Virus record (IMG/VR): IMGVR_UViG_3300050343_000255
Coordinates: 1-64,000 of that record
Origin: a virus
Strand: one strand, 5' to 3'
Length of the DNA stretch: 64,000 nucleotides
Part shown: positions 40,221 to 49,150 of the stretch, piece by piece
Numbering within the stretch: the stretch's first letter is position 1
Layout: every line of letters begins with the position of its first letter
Notes under the pieces: generated by a model
Database searches by the model: none
What the model saw: only the letters and a program-made list of their open reading frames with translations
Told to the model about the DNA's origin: nothing
Translations under genes and position numbers: made by a program

Positions 40221-42417
40221 ACCTGCACGCGATTGGCAAAATATATTAGAAGATATTGATTGGTTACTAGGTTGGGTTCAAAACGGCTATGGATGGTGTG
40301 CCACACACTTCAAAGCTCGTCATCGCAAGGCTGATAACTCAGCTGGCTCCAACATGGTCGTCATTGACTTTGACGGAGACACAACCCTTGCCAGATTTTG
40401 GTCAAGTGATACTGCTCGTCAATGGTGTGTAGCGACTTATACATCAGCTAGTCATACAGAAAGTGAGCACAGGTTTAGAGCCTTGTTCCCGCTTGGCAAA
40501 GAGCTTCTATCTACTGCTGAGCACAAGGGTGCTTATTGGTTAATCGTCAATCGTTTACTTGCAGAGCTAGAGCTCACTGAGCTTGCTGATAACTGTGGGC
40601 AAAAACCTGAACGACTGTGGTTTGGTAATACCAATGCAGATATTCACAAGAATGCTGAGTATGAGCCTGTCCCAGAATTTCTCCTCAATGACATCGCATA
40701 TGACGAGTCTTCTAACTTTGTATCCTCGGATGTAACTGATATAGACATACAGCGTTGCCAATGGTTGCTAGAAAGCTTTCTGACACCGTCTGATGATGGT
40801 CAGTATGAAACTTACTATGTACCAGTCATGGCAGCTTGTGCAGGCATTGGTGAGCCTGTATTTGATGCTTGGGTTAACTGGGTATTAAAAGGCCATCACG
40901 GTGAAAAACCTGAAAATATACAACCATTTAAATGGCGAGGTCTCGGAAACTTTTCAGGTCCAACTACACTATATTCACTTGCTAAAAAGCAAGATGCAGA
41001 CTGGGCACACAAGCTGCCATCACATCTTAGGTTTGGTGCAGTAGGTGCAGCTGCGGGATATACAGAGTTTGATCCAGTACAAGATATTGATCAGATAGTC
41101 CAAGATCATTTACAAACAAGGAGTAGTAGCAAATCAATGAATAATTCAGATGAATCCATTGTTCCAGAACCTTTACCTGATTCAAACCAAGTCAAAAAGC
41201 GTGGTCGTCCCAAAAAGAATGACGATGACTTAGCCAAGCAACGTGAATCAGATGTTCAAAAGGTTAAAGAGATTCTTCTCAACCTACGAAAGAATGAACT
41301 CACAGGAGCGATTGAGTACACACAGCCAGGTGGTGAAGCTGTCTTTCTTCAAGGTCAAGACCTAGACCTTATGACTACCAAGCTTGCTTGTGAAAACGGT
41401 GTATTCATTCCTGAGCAGCGGATCAAGTCTGCAATTCAATATGCAGCAAATCAAAATAGGTATTGCCCGATCCGTACCTACTTAGATAAATGTGCTGATA
41501 CCGCTGAACCTCACCCTGACTGGGACAACATTGGTGAAATTTTCCTAGGCAACAAACACAACATCTCTACTACAGCAATGCAGCGCATGATGATTGGTGC
41601 TGTAGCTAGGGCATATGACCCAGGCTGCACCATGTCTTGGCTGCCAATCCTGGTAGGCCCTCAAGGTGCTGGTAAATCAATGTTCTCCAGAAGCCTTGTA
41701 CCTCCTGCACTGTTTTCTGAGATCACAACACCTTTAGATACGCTCATGCGTGAGCAATATCGATTGCACGTGGCATGGCTGCTAGAGCTACCAGAGATTG
41801 ATAACTACTTCAATACAAGAAACATTGAGAACTTCAAAAACCTTGTTACTACACGAGTAGATGAAGTGCGTTATCCATACGCATCTCTACCTAGCAAACT
41901 ACCTAGGCGCTTCGTATTTATTGGTACTACCAACCGAAATCAATTCTTGGTTGACAGCACAGGTAACCGTAGATTTGTTCCACTCGAACTTGGGGCTGGT
42001 TTCCAAATTCCATGGAAAGAGCTGTGCAATGTACGAGATAGTCTGTGGGCTGCTGCAGTAGCTGCATATCGCAATAATGAAGGCTATGAGTTTACAAGTG
42101 GTGAGATCGCTGCTATATATGAATACATCCAAGAGTTTGGTGATCCAGACCCTTGGTTAGATAAGATCGCATCCTATGTAGCTATCCGAGAGGAAGTAAC
42201 TGCAGCAGATGTTCTTACAAATGCTCTCGAATTAGATCCTCGTAATCAAGGTCGTAGAGAAGGCAGACGTGTAGCTGATGTTCTTCAATCAATGGGTTGG
42301 AGAAGACTAGTAACAAGCAGGAAAGATCCGGCAACGGGTAAGTCCAAGTCTGTACGTGTGTGGCAACGTCCTAAGAATGATCCTCTATTAGAAGATCACA
42401 TTCTTAATGACTTCTAA
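40171..42417 (+). CDS. Primase-helicase (AEP-like primase plus P-loop ATPase)
   Basis: 748 residues. N-terminal prim-pol-like part: NMVVIDFDGD carries the acidic DxD and SHTESEHRFRALFPLG the sxH motif. A charged linker with KKRGRPKKNDDD (AT-hook-like) follows at about 345. C-terminal VirE/D5-like ATPase: Walker A in LVGPQGAGKSMFSRSL, Walker B in WLLELPEIDNY, then IGTTNRNQFLVDSTGNRRF. Makes primers and unwinds DNA for the PolA enzyme. Confidence 0.9.
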   Translation: MKLRIAVHKSCKNKQSKPARDWQNILEDIDWLLGWVQNGYGWCATHFKARHRKADNSAGSNMVVIDFDGDTTLARFWSSDTARQWCVATYTSASHTESEHRFRALFPLGKELLSTAEHKGAYWLIVNRLLAELELTELADNCGQKPERLWFGNTNADIHKNAEYEPVPEFLLNDIAYDESSNFVSSDVTDIDIQRCQWLLESFLTPSDDGQYETYYVPVMAACAGIGEPVFDAWVNWVLKGHHGEKPENIQPFKWRGLGNFSGPTTLYSLAKKQDADWAHKLPSHLRFGAVGAAAGYTEFDPVQDIDQIVQDHLQTRSSSKSMNNSDESIVPEPLPDSNQVKKRGRPKKNDDDLAKQRESDVQKVKEILLNLRKNELTGAIEYTQPGGEAVFLQGQDLDLMTTKLACENGVFIPEQRIKSAIQYAANQNRYCPIRTYLDKCADTAEPHPDWDNIGEIFLGNKHNISTTAMQRMMIGAVARAYDPGCTMSWLPILVGPQGAGKSMFSRSLVPPALFSEITTPLDTLMREQYRLHVAWLLELPEIDNYFNTRNIENFKNLVTTRVDEVRYPYASLPSKLPRRFVFIGTTNRNQFLVDSTGNRRFVPLELGAGFQIPWKELCNVRDSLWAAAVAAYRNNEGYEFTSGEIAAIYEYIQEFGDPDPWLDKIASYVAIREEVTAADVLTNALELDPRNQGRREGRRVADVLQSMGWRRLVTSRKDPATGKSKSVRVWQRPKNDPLLEDHILNDF

Positions 42418-42455
42418 CTACACTTTAATTAAGTAAATACATATTTTTAAGTTAA

Positions 42456-42692
42456 ATGAAATCCACAGATATCAAGATTGGTCAACGAGTATTTGTTGCG
42501 CCACATAATCGAATTGCATTAGTCGTAGGAAAGCCAGAGTATTACACTCCTCGTGCTCGTCTCGTTCGGATCAAGTTTGAAAATAGTACTAGGTTTGAAT
42601 ACAAACTCAACCACCAACTAGACCTACTGCCTACTGAGTACCAATACAAAGCACATGGTGGTAGTCACGTAAAGCCTGCTGGTGATTTTTGA
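42456..42692 (+). CDS. Small hypothetical protein
   Basis: 78 residues, beta-rich SH3-like pattern (IKIGQRVFVAPHNRIALVVG). TGATG overlap with the HNH gene. Unknown function. Confidence 0.6.
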   Translation: MKSTDIKIGQRVFVAPHNRIALVVGKPEYYTPRARLVRIKFENSTRFEYKLNHQLDLLPTEYQYKAHGGSHVKPAGDF

Positions 42693-43492
42693 TGCCTGAA
42701 TCACAGCCCAGTAAAAAAGTAGGTGGGCACACTTACGGTCGAAGAAATTTAAACATGTCTAATACCGCAGAAGAGGGAGCTCTCTGTCTCTATAGCGGTC
42801 ACTCCATAGGCAGGTTTAGCTCTTCTTCTATGCGCTATGACAGTCACCAAGCTTGTGTGCGCTGTGTAGCTGCTGCAAGAGAAGGGCGCATGTCTTTCAA
42901 TATTGATCGGCTTCTCAAAAAAGAACGTAAGCGTGCACTGAAATTCTGGTCAAAAGTTGATATTGGTCAACCTGATGACTGCTGGGAATGGCTTGGCTAT
43001 AGGTGCAAAACAAATGGCATGCCTCAATTTCCATGGAGGCGTCCAGGAATTAGTACCAGTACACAGCACCACCCACAAAGAGTTGCTATGTGGTTTACCT
43101 GGGGAGACCTTGGCTATACCGGAGTCAAGTCAACGTGTGGGAACAAGTACTGCTGTAACCCATTTCATCTTATACCCCAAAAGATTGGGGTTTTTGTTGA
43201 CTGCGATTCCTATCTAGAAAGTTTTGAGTTGGCTTGTGAACTTCACACCTTAAAGCAGCAAATTGCGGAATACAATTTAGAAGAAGCAATGAAAGAACAA
43301 GAGAAACTAATTAGTCAACAAGAACTTGAAGACCGATCAAATCTATTGTTCGAACCTGATTCAAATTTCTCAGACAGGTTCCAAGCTGTTGTGGAAGATA
43401 TGTTGAGTGGGAGACACCCAAGTCAACAAATCAAAATCCTAATAGTCTTTTTCAAGATGACGAGGAAAATACCACAGAAAACTTTTAATTAA
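42692..43492 (+). CDS. HNH homing-type endonuclease
   Basis: 266 residues. An N-terminal Cys pair (CLYSGHSIGRFS ... CVRC) may bind zinc. The HNH core is FWSKVDIGQPDDCWEWLGYR ... HPQRVAMWF ... CGNKYCCNPFHLIP, a common phage arrangement. The C-terminus is a charged helix. Likely a free-standing homing endonuclease between replication genes. Confidence 0.88.
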   Translation: MPESQPSKKVGGHTYGRRNLNMSNTAEEGALCLYSGHSIGRFSSSSMRYDSHQACVRCVAAAREGRMSFNIDRLLKKERKRALKFWSKVDIGQPDDCWEWLGYRCKTNGMPQFPWRRPGISTSTQHHPQRVAMWFTWGDLGYTGVKSTCGNKYCCNPFHLIPQKIGVFVDCDSYLESFELACELHTLKQQIAEYNLEEAMKEQEKLISQQELEDRSNLLFEPDSNFSDRFQAVVEDMLSGRHPSQQIKILIVFFKMTRKIPQKTFN

Positions 43493-43520
43493 TCTATCCT
43501 TAGTAAAGAGTCATAAGAAT

Positions 43521-43943
43521 ATGTCAAGACGAAGCGATCTTATTCAACAACTAATTTCATCCAAGAAATTTGGTCCTGAAAAGAAACAAGAGCAGGAGTT
43601 CCTCATGGCTACTGCAGAGTTGATTCTTTCTGACCTGATTAATATTGCACTTACTGGTGTTGAAAAAAGGGGAACTGGCTCATTAGTCATCAACCTTATG
43701 AATGACTCTACGACGTTCATGTGGCCTGAATCAATTGAGTTTGATTTGAAAACAGCTGAGCGAGAAGAAGACGAGGATATCGTTGACTTTCTACGTGATC
43801 TGCTTGAAGAAATCGAAACCAATGACTGGTCAAAAAATGTATTAATAACATTAATTAGCGATGCTGGAACAAGAACATTTGCAGTCGAAGCAGGTCGGTG
43901 CCAAGAGGGCCTTAGAGCGCTCGCAGAAGAATTTATCGGATAA
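43521..43943 (+). CDS. Hypothetical protein
   Basis: 140 residues, mixed alpha/beta with an acidic patch (KTAEREEDEDIVDFLRDLLE). The 3' end overlaps the next gene by 83 bases in another frame. Unknown function. Confidence 0.6.
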   Translation: MSRRSDLIQQLISSKKFGPEKKQEQEFLMATAELILSDLINIALTGVEKRGTGSLVINLMNDSTTFMWPESIEFDLKTAEREEDEDIVDFLRDLLEEIETNDWSKNVLITLISDAGTRTFAVEAGRCQEGLRALAEEFIG

Positions 43944-44529
43944 GCTTGCCGCCAAAGGTCTAAAGCTACCGTTATATCCGACACCTCAGATCATTGATCG
44001 AGCTCGTGCTGTCATGGGCAGTATCGACTTTGATCCAACTTCAGATCCTGTTCAACAGGTTCTTGTTGATGCAACATCCGTACCAAGCATTGAAGTCAAT
44101 CCTTTGCAGGAGCATTGGCACGGAAACGTATGGGTAGCACCTAAAGGAGCTGTACGTGATTGCCGGATTTGGCTTAATAAAACACTGAGTGAATATCGCA
44201 ATGGATATATTAATAGTTTTGTTTTATTCAGCAGTGCTTCAGAATTACTACGGGCTGCACCTGTTGTATGGGATTATCCAATCTGTATTCCGTTTAAACG
44301 GGTAAAGCAACTGCGTGCCACAGCTACTGGCTTTGAGCCAGTTTCTCCTTCTACTTGGAACCTAATCATATATGGTCCACCAATTAATCAAGCGCTAACT
44401 GATATTGACAAAGTCTCTCTGTTTTACGACAGCTTTAGAGACCTTGGTCGTGTCATCTATAGTGAATATGCAGGAGATGGTTGGAATAAAGATCTTGAGT
44501 ACTACGAAGAAAACAAAGGTAGTATTTGA
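43861..44529 (+). CDS. DNA N6-adenine methyltransferase-like, atypical catalytic motif
   Basis: 222 residues. PLYPTPQIIDRARAVMGSID and FDPTSDPVQQ match the phage Dam-like adenine methyltransferase family, with HWHGNVWVAP where the catalytic NPPY normally stands. Here that site reads APKG, so activity may be altered or lost. Alternatively the family placement is wrong. Coupled to its neighbours by overlaps. Confidence 0.52.
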   Translation: MLEQEHLQSKQVGAKRALERSQKNLSDKLAAKGLKLPLYPTPQIIDRARAVMGSIDFDPTSDPVQQVLVDATSVPSIEVNPLQEHWHGNVWVAPKGAVRDCRIWLNKTLSEYRNGYINSFVLFSSASELLRAAPVVWDYPICIPFKRVKQLRATATGFEPVSPSTWNLIIYGPPINQALTDIDKVSLFYDSFRDLGRVIYSEYAGDGWNKDLEYYEENKGSI

Positions 44530-44942
44530 TGTCAAAACATATTGCACCGGACTGTCTGTTAACTCTTCCTTCTAACGATCGGGTTCATCCTTGTCGTTTG
44601 ATTTTAAAAGATGGCACACTAATGTGGAAACATGCACTCTTCTATGAAGATAGTCTTGCATGTATCCCAAAATCCGTTGCACATGAGAGGCACATAATAA
44701 AAACTGCTCAGCGCCTAGAGGAACTGAACAGTTGGATATCACAAGGATTAGAGCCTTGGAACTCTTTAACTATCAAAGGGTGGTATCAGCCTTTCAATCC
44801 TGAACTAAGTGAAGGTATATCTGTATGCTTTACACACAGTTCACATGAGCTTGATTTTACGTTTGAGAATTTATTGCCACACATCCAAGATCATGAGAAG
44901 CTTGAACTAAGAAAAAATTATCTATTCTTTCAACGCTGCTGA
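44529..44942 (+). CDS. Hypothetical protein
   Basis: 137 residues from ATG 44529, with CLLTLPSNDRVHPCRLILKD near the start and Trp-rich middle. Its stop lies just before a bidirectional hairpin. Unknown function. Confidence 0.62.
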   Translation: MSKHIAPDCLLTLPSNDRVHPCRLILKDGTLMWKHALFYEDSLACIPKSVAHERHIIKTAQRLEELNSWISQGLEPWNSLTIKGWYQPFNPELSEGISVCFTHSSHELDFTFENLLPHIQDHEKLELRKNYLFFQRC

Positions 44943-44947
44943 CAACA

Positions 44948-44968
44948 AGGCCGCATATCTGCGGCTTT
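44948..44968. terminator. Bidirectional terminator-like hairpin
   Basis: AAGGCCGC-ATATCT-GCGGCTTT lies between convergent genes, ending with T-rich sequence on the plus strand and A-rich sequence on the left. Confidence 0.6.
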
Positions 44969-45284
44969 AATAGTTTAACGAATCAATCAACCTAGTAAGA
45001 TACCATTGTGCTTTTTCAGCATCTTCTTTACTGTTTGACTTATGCCACATACGCAATAAATACTTCAAGACTTGCGCTTGCAAAAATCCTTGCTTACAGC
45101 TCGGAGCTTTATCAATTGCATCTTCAATTACTTCAATTGCTTCATGGCGTCCTGCCGTGTAATGAGCAGGGCTATTTACCATGTCAGTTGTAACGGGCTC
45201 TGTATATTCCCAAGTACTGAACTTGCTATTACTAAACCCAGAAACATAATCACCGTTGCTAAAAAAGCTATTCTTTTCGTTCAT
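44967..45284 (-). CDS. DUF3310 protein
   Basis: 105 residues. MVNSPAHYTAGRHEAIEVIE and FLQAQVLKYLLRMWHK, then EDAEKAQWYLTRLI, are the DUF3310 hallmarks found in many phages. Function is not known with certainty; it is linked to nucleotide metabolism genes in other phages. Stands alone on the minus strand. Confidence 0.88.
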   Translation of the reverse strand: MNEKNSFFSNGDYVSGFSNSKFSTWEYTEPVTTDMVNSPAHYTAGRHEAIEVIEDAIDKAPSCKQGFLQAQVLKYLLRMWHKSNSKEDAEKAQWYLTRLIDSLNY

Positions 45285-45342
45285 GAGTTTGTCTCGCGTA
45301 TTGATTACTCCTTACTTAATATAGGAACTGGAATCATATATT

Positions 45343-45909
45343 GTGGATATGCCGAGCCCTAAAGGTGACCCGACTTACATCAAAAATAAAGAACGATTCT
45401 ACATGAACGTTGCAAAGGCAATTAGCCAAGCATCAACACATCCAAAATGTCCAGGTGGATGTATTATTGTTCGTGATAGAGAGATTATTGGAGATGGTAG
45501 AAGCATACTGACGGATAGCATGGTTGAAATCGATTGCATTTCATATGCAGTCGCAGCTGCAGCCAAGGCAGGAACTCCTGCCATTGGTGGTGTGATCTAT
45601 ACAACAAGATATCCATTTTCAACTTCTGTGTTTCAAGCACACATGATGGGTATCAAAAAGATTGTTCTACTTGCCCATGACTGGGAACCGTATTACAAAG
45701 AAGAGTTCAGACGTTCTGCACGTCTAGCTCGTGAATTGAACATTGCTATTGAGCCAATGTTTGAAGACGAAGACCCAAGATTTACTAAGAATTCAAATGA
45801 CAGAGATATTGACGAAACTCTCTTCCCGGAAGCAAACCCGTTTGCGCCAGATGAATATGATCCAAACAATGCAACACATACCTTCGATGAAAACACAACT
45901 CCTATTTGA
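45343..45909 (+). CDS. Deaminase-fold protein lacking zinc ligands
   Basis: 188 residues. The fold follows dCMP/cytidine deaminases: CPGGCIIVRDREIIGDGRS, then VEIDCISYAVAAAAKAG and GGVIYTTRYPFSTS, then GIKKIVLL. In active enzymes these sites read HAE and PCxxC. Here they read IDC and PFSTS, so the zinc site is gone. It may be a structural or allosteric relative, or have changed chemistry. The C-terminus is acidic and disordered. The 3' end overlaps the exonuclease gene. Confidence 0.7.
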   Translation: MDMPSPKGDPTYIKNKERFYMNVAKAISQASTHPKCPGGCIIVRDREIIGDGRSILTDSMVEIDCISYAVAAAAKAGTPAIGGVIYTTRYPFSTSVFQAHMMGIKKIVLLAHDWEPYYKEEFRRSARLARELNIAIEPMFEDEDPRFTKNSNDRDIDETLFPEANPFAPDEYDPNNATHTFDENTTPI

Positions 45910-46411
45910 CCTTGAATCCACAGGCTTACTTCGACGTGGCTCCACAATTCACTGCATGGTTATGCGTGATGCTGTTGATAGCAGCACTCATGTCTTTGAT
46001 CACAAGCCTGAACGTGCATTGATTCAAGGCATCAAACAACTAGAAGATGCAGATGTAATCATCGGGCACAACATTATTGGATACGATATCCCATTGCTCA
46101 AAGAGCAGTATCCAGACTTTGAACCTAAGGGTCAAGCAATGGATACCCTTGTGCTTAGTCGTTTGTTCTATCCACACATCATGGATAGAGATCACGAACG
46201 TCGTCCACTTGGCATGCCTCAACGTTTGTATGGCAGGCACTCACTGGAAGCGTGGGGTTACAGGTTGAAGTGCTTCAAAGGTGACTTTGGTAAGCATGAT
46301 GGCAACTGGGCTGTCTATACACCTGAAATGCTGGATTACTGCATCCAAGACACCGAGGTCACCCTCAAACTATGGCAACTTATGCAACGGAGAATGAACG
46401 ACTATGCCTGA
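45887..46411 (+). CDS. DNA polymerase 3'-5' exonuclease, separate subunit
   Basis: 174 residues from ATG 45887. DEDD exonuclease motifs: FDLESTGLL (Exo I), IIGHNIIGYDIPLL (Exo II) and LDYCIQDTEVT (Exo III). It corresponds to the N-terminal domain of T7-type PolA and ends before the polymerase, which starts 237 bases on. One 85-residue gene lies between. Confidence 0.92.
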   Translation: MKTQLLFDLESTGLLRRGSTIHCMVMRDAVDSSTHVFDHKPERALIQGIKQLEDADVIIGHNIIGYDIPLLKEQYPDFEPKGQAMDTLVLSRLFYPHIMDRDHERRPLGMPQRLYGRHSLEAWGYRLKCFKGDFGKHDGNWAVYTPEMLDYCIQDTEVTLKLWQLMQRRMNDYA

Positions 46412-46661
46412 TAAAAATGCACCACTAACTTCTGAAGAAATTACAGAAGCAGCAGATATCTTTTTTCCGCTCTTTAATATTGTCGATGAGCGTATGCCTG
46501 AAACAGCATCTACAGAAGATACGTTGAAAGTTATGGAAAACATTGCTAAGTTGGCACAGAAGGAACGAATTAAAAAACGAGAAGAAGCTGTAAAGCTTAA
46601 GTTCGGATTTAATAAAACTACTGATTCAGATGAGGATACTGTCAAAGATGAAAGTGATTGA
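46404..46661 (+). CDS. Small acidic protein between the two polymerase parts
   Basis: 85 residues, charged helix (SEEITEAADIFFPLFNIV ... AQKERIKKREEAVKLK). Overlaps both the exonuclease and polymerase genes. It could bridge the two polymerase parts or be unrelated; unknown. Confidence 0.6.
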   Translation: MPDKNAPLTSEEITEAADIFFPLFNIVDERMPETASTEDTLKVMENIAKLAQKERIKKREEAVKLKFGFNKTTDSDEDTVKDESD

Positions 46662-47955
46662 TTCTGTCAAACTTGAAATGCGTATGGCCAGCATTATGGC
46701 CCAACAGGAAGCAAGCGGATTCCGTTTCGATCTAACCGCAGCTGAGCGAGTTCGTGGTGAGTTTGAACAAGAGATGTCTGATCTACAAGGTCAAATTTCT
46801 AAACGTTTTATTTATGTTCCTGGCAAGGTCTACACACCTAAGCGTTCAAATAAAACCAAGGGTTTTTTCGCTGGTGCTCCGATGACAAAGCTGCTCGACT
46901 TCAATGCAACGAGCCGTCAGCATATTGCGTGGGCTCTACAGAACTTCAGCAAAGCCAGGTTTATCAAGGTTACTGAGACCGGTAAGCCTAAAGTTGATGA
47001 AGCAACTCTGTCTGAGCTGCGAGATACCGCACTGCAGCAAGGGAATACCAAGCTGCATGAGGAGTGTGAGATGTTTATCCGCCTGCTGACTTTGCAGAAG
47101 TGGATGGGACAGTTGTCGGAAGGATCTAACTCATGGTTCAACACCATTGAGGATGACGGATGCATCCACCACAGCTGTTCACTGGCAACGATCAGCGGTA
47201 GAAATGCGCATCGGGGTCCCAACTTGGGGCAGGTCGTAAGTGCACCATGGGCACGTCAGCTATTCATTCCACACCCTGGCATGGTCATGGTGGGGGCTGA
47301 CTTAGAAGGACTCGAACTTCGGGCGCTTGGGCACTACCTAGCCGTCTTCGATGAGGGCGCTTTTGCTGATGTTGTGGTCAACGGTGACATTCATACGCAG
47401 AATGCAGAGCGAGTTGGATGTACCAGATCTGAGGTCAAGTCGCTGGTCTATGGGTTCATTTATGGGGCTGGCGATGTGAAGCTGGGTCATATTTTGCATC
47501 CCGAACTTAGTGACGCTCAGAAGAAATCTCTTGGCACAGAACTACGACGTAAGTTTCTTGATGCGATCCCTGGTCTAGAACCCCTGGTTGATGCAGTCAA
47601 AGCAAAAGTTCGTAGTGCTGGTCAGCTCAAAGCACTAGATGGTCGTCCAATCTTCTGCCGAGCAGAACACAGTTCACTCAACTTCCTGCTTCAGTCATGT
47701 GGTGCGATTTTGAGTAAGCGGTGGTGTGTCATCGGTCAAGACTTACTTGATCAAGCAGGGCTTGCCTATGACAACGACTACACCCGTTGTGCCTACGTCC
47801 ATGATGAAGTTCAACTGTCTGTTGTACCAGCAGAGGTAGACCGTGTCAAAGAGCTCCTAGTGGCTGCTGCTCCTCAAGCAGGGCGTTACTACAACTTCCG
47901 TGTTCCGATTACAGCTGCCGCTGATCACGGAGACAACTGGGCAGCTACCCACTAA
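46648..47955 (+). CDS. polA: DNA polymerase A, polymerase domain
   Basis: 435 residues from ATG 46648. Motif A is VGADLEGLELRALGHYL (catalytic Asp). Motif B is RSEVKSLVYGFIYGAG: the residue equal to E. coli Phe762 is Tyr. Motif C is AYVHDEVQLSV (His-Asp-Glu). Together with the separate exonuclease gene it forms a split T7-like replicative polymerase. The N-terminal frame overlaps the 85-residue gene. Confidence 0.96.
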   Translation: MKVIDSVKLEMRMASIMAQQEASGFRFDLTAAERVRGEFEQEMSDLQGQISKRFIYVPGKVYTPKRSNKTKGFFAGAPMTKLLDFNATSRQHIAWALQNFSKARFIKVTETGKPKVDEATLSELRDTALQQGNTKLHEECEMFIRLLTLQKWMGQLSEGSNSWFNTIEDDGCIHHSCSLATISGRNAHRGPNLGQVVSAPWARQLFIPHPGMVMVGADLEGLELRALGHYLAVFDEGAFADVVVNGDIHTQNAERVGCTRSEVKSLVYGFIYGAGDVKLGHILHPELSDAQKKSLGTELRRKFLDAIPGLEPLVDAVKAKVRSAGQLKALDGRPIFCRAEHSSLNFLLQSCGAILSKRWCVIGQDLLDQAGLAYDNDYTRCAYVHDEVQLSVVPAEVDRVKELLVAAAPQAGRYYNFRVPITAAADHGDNWAATH

Positions 47956-47963
47956 TAAATACC

Positions 47964-48152
47964 ATGGATATATCTACACAACGTTGTATTGTCGCTCAAA
48001 ACATTTCTAATCTACTGGAATGGACTAAAGGCTCTGTTCGAATTAAACAATTGGTTTATAGCGATGGTAAGTCGCACACTGAACTTATATTTGATATGGA
48101 CTCTGATATGTATGATTTCTTTAAGGATCGAGTTGATGTAATAACATCTTGA
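47964..48152 (+). CDS. Small hypothetical protein
   Basis: 62 residues, mixed (ISNLLEWTKGSVRIKQLVYS). Unknown function. Confidence 0.55.
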   Translation: MDISTQRCIVAQNISNLLEWTKGSVRIKQLVYSDGKSHTELIFDMDSDMYDFFKDRVDVITS

Positions 48153-48156
48153 TTGA

Positions 48157-48164
48157 TACAATAG
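48157..48164 (+). promoter_or_regulatory. TACAATAG element, unusual spacing
   Basis: Exact TACAATAG on the plus strand only six bases before ATG 48170, so it may be chance or serve the gene at 48377; a TAAAATAG at 48348-48355 is 22 bases before that start. Confidence 0.3.
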
Positions 48165-48169
48165 TCTCT

Positions 48170-48355
48170 ATGGAAGACTTACATATTGCTGTTGAGTTTA
48201 ATGAGCGTACAGTACGTGCGCTTCATTCTGCTGTGTCTATGACACTAGAGAAATGGACAGGGCAAGGAGAAGTAGATCAAGAAGAGCTATTTAAGTTAAA
48301 ACATTTCTTACAAGGAGCTATATTTGAATTTGATCTAGGTCGTTCGTTAAAATAG
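48170..48355 (+). CDS. Small hypothetical protein
   Basis: 61 residues from ATG 48170 (MEDLHIAVEFNERTVRALHS), helical. A TTG at 48149 is an alternative start. Unknown function. Confidence 0.52.
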   Translation: MEDLHIAVEFNERTVRALHSAVSMTLEKWTGQGEVDQEELFKLKHFLQGAIFEFDLGRSLK

Positions 48356-48376
48356 TAGTATTTCAAAGAGTGTAAT

Positions 48377-49030
48377 ATGGCTGCTCCTTTGCTAAGTATA
48401 TTTCGTCCGGCAGGACAACGTTTATTAGATAATCTTTCTAATAATACTTTTATTGGAGGAACAATATTGGCTGCACAAGAAGCTATTCCTGCAGTCTTTG
48501 GGACCAAACGCACGGATACAAATATTGATCCAAAGATGACAACAGCTATTATTGAAGCTAAAAAATTAGCAGAAAAAAGTGGCAGAAAAAATGTAAAGTA
48601 TGAAGACTACAATAACTCAACTCCCGGAGGATTTGCCGCTGCCAGGACATTTGGTCAAATTGCAGACAATGAATTCAAACGAGACGACAAAGGAAATATT
48701 ACTGGAGTAGTTCAACGCTACGATACAAATAAATCACCTACACAAGCTTTGTCTGAATTTAATATTTCTAATCCAAGTACTTATTACAAACCTGTTGAAG
48801 CATTTCTATCTTCTAATCAAAATAAAGGTGTTACAACCCACGATATCAATTTTTCTTCACCTGTCACGATTGAATCTAATAAGCCACCCAAACCAGTATC
48901 ATACAAAGTTCAACAAGGAGATACACTTACTTCTATTGCAAATAGCATGGGTGTAAACGTAAGTGAGCTTGCTAAAAGAAACAATATTGCTAATGCAAAT
49001 TTAATTAATATTGGTCAAACAATTGTCTAA
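48377..49030 (+). CDS. LysM-domain virion-type protein
   Basis: 217 residues. The C-terminal 45 residues are a LysM domain: YKVQQGDTLTSIANSMGVNV and LAKRNNIANANLINIGQ. LysM binds peptidoglycan. The N-terminus (LSIFRPAGQRLLDNLSN) is of the virion type seen in the left block. Likely a wall-binding virion or lysis protein. Confidence 0.8.
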   Translation: MAAPLLSIFRPAGQRLLDNLSNNTFIGGTILAAQEAIPAVFGTKRTDTNIDPKMTTAIIEAKKLAEKSGRKNVKYEDYNNSTPGGFAAARTFGQIADNEFKRDDKGNITGVVQRYDTNKSPTQALSEFNISNPSTYYKPVEAFLSSNQNKGVTTHDINFSSPVTIESNKPPKPVSYKVQQGDTLTSIANSMGVNVSELAKRNNIANANLINIGQTIV

Positions 49031-49065
49031 TACGTTATTGCCAATAAACAGCTAGAATATAAATA

Positions 49066-49121
49066 CGTTCATCCCCTAACATAAGGGGACGCAAGTACCT
49101 CAGGAATGGAGGGAAGGAACG
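49066..49121 (+). ncRNA. Glutamine riboswitch (glnA/Downstream-peptide type)
   Basis: P1 CGTTC pairs with GAACG at the ends. P2 is CCCC-TAACATAA-GGGG. The conserved joining core GACGCAAGTA follows P2, then P3 CCTC-AGGAATG-GAGG, then GGAAGGAACG closes P1. This matches the Downstream-peptide/glnA RNA family that binds L-glutamine in cyanobacteria and cyanophages. One core base differs from the usual GACGGAAGTA. It precedes a short gene of the typical downstream-peptide kind. Confidence 0.88.
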
Positions 49122-49149
49122 GGAAACTACACCTCACTATGGAGTTTCC
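49122..49149 (+). promoter_or_regulatory. Expression-platform hairpin
   Basis: GGAAACT (49122-49128) pairs with AGTTTCC (49143-49149), ending one base before the ATG at 49151, so the start could be masked or exposed depending on ligand binding. Confidence 0.6.
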
Positions 49150-49150
49150 A

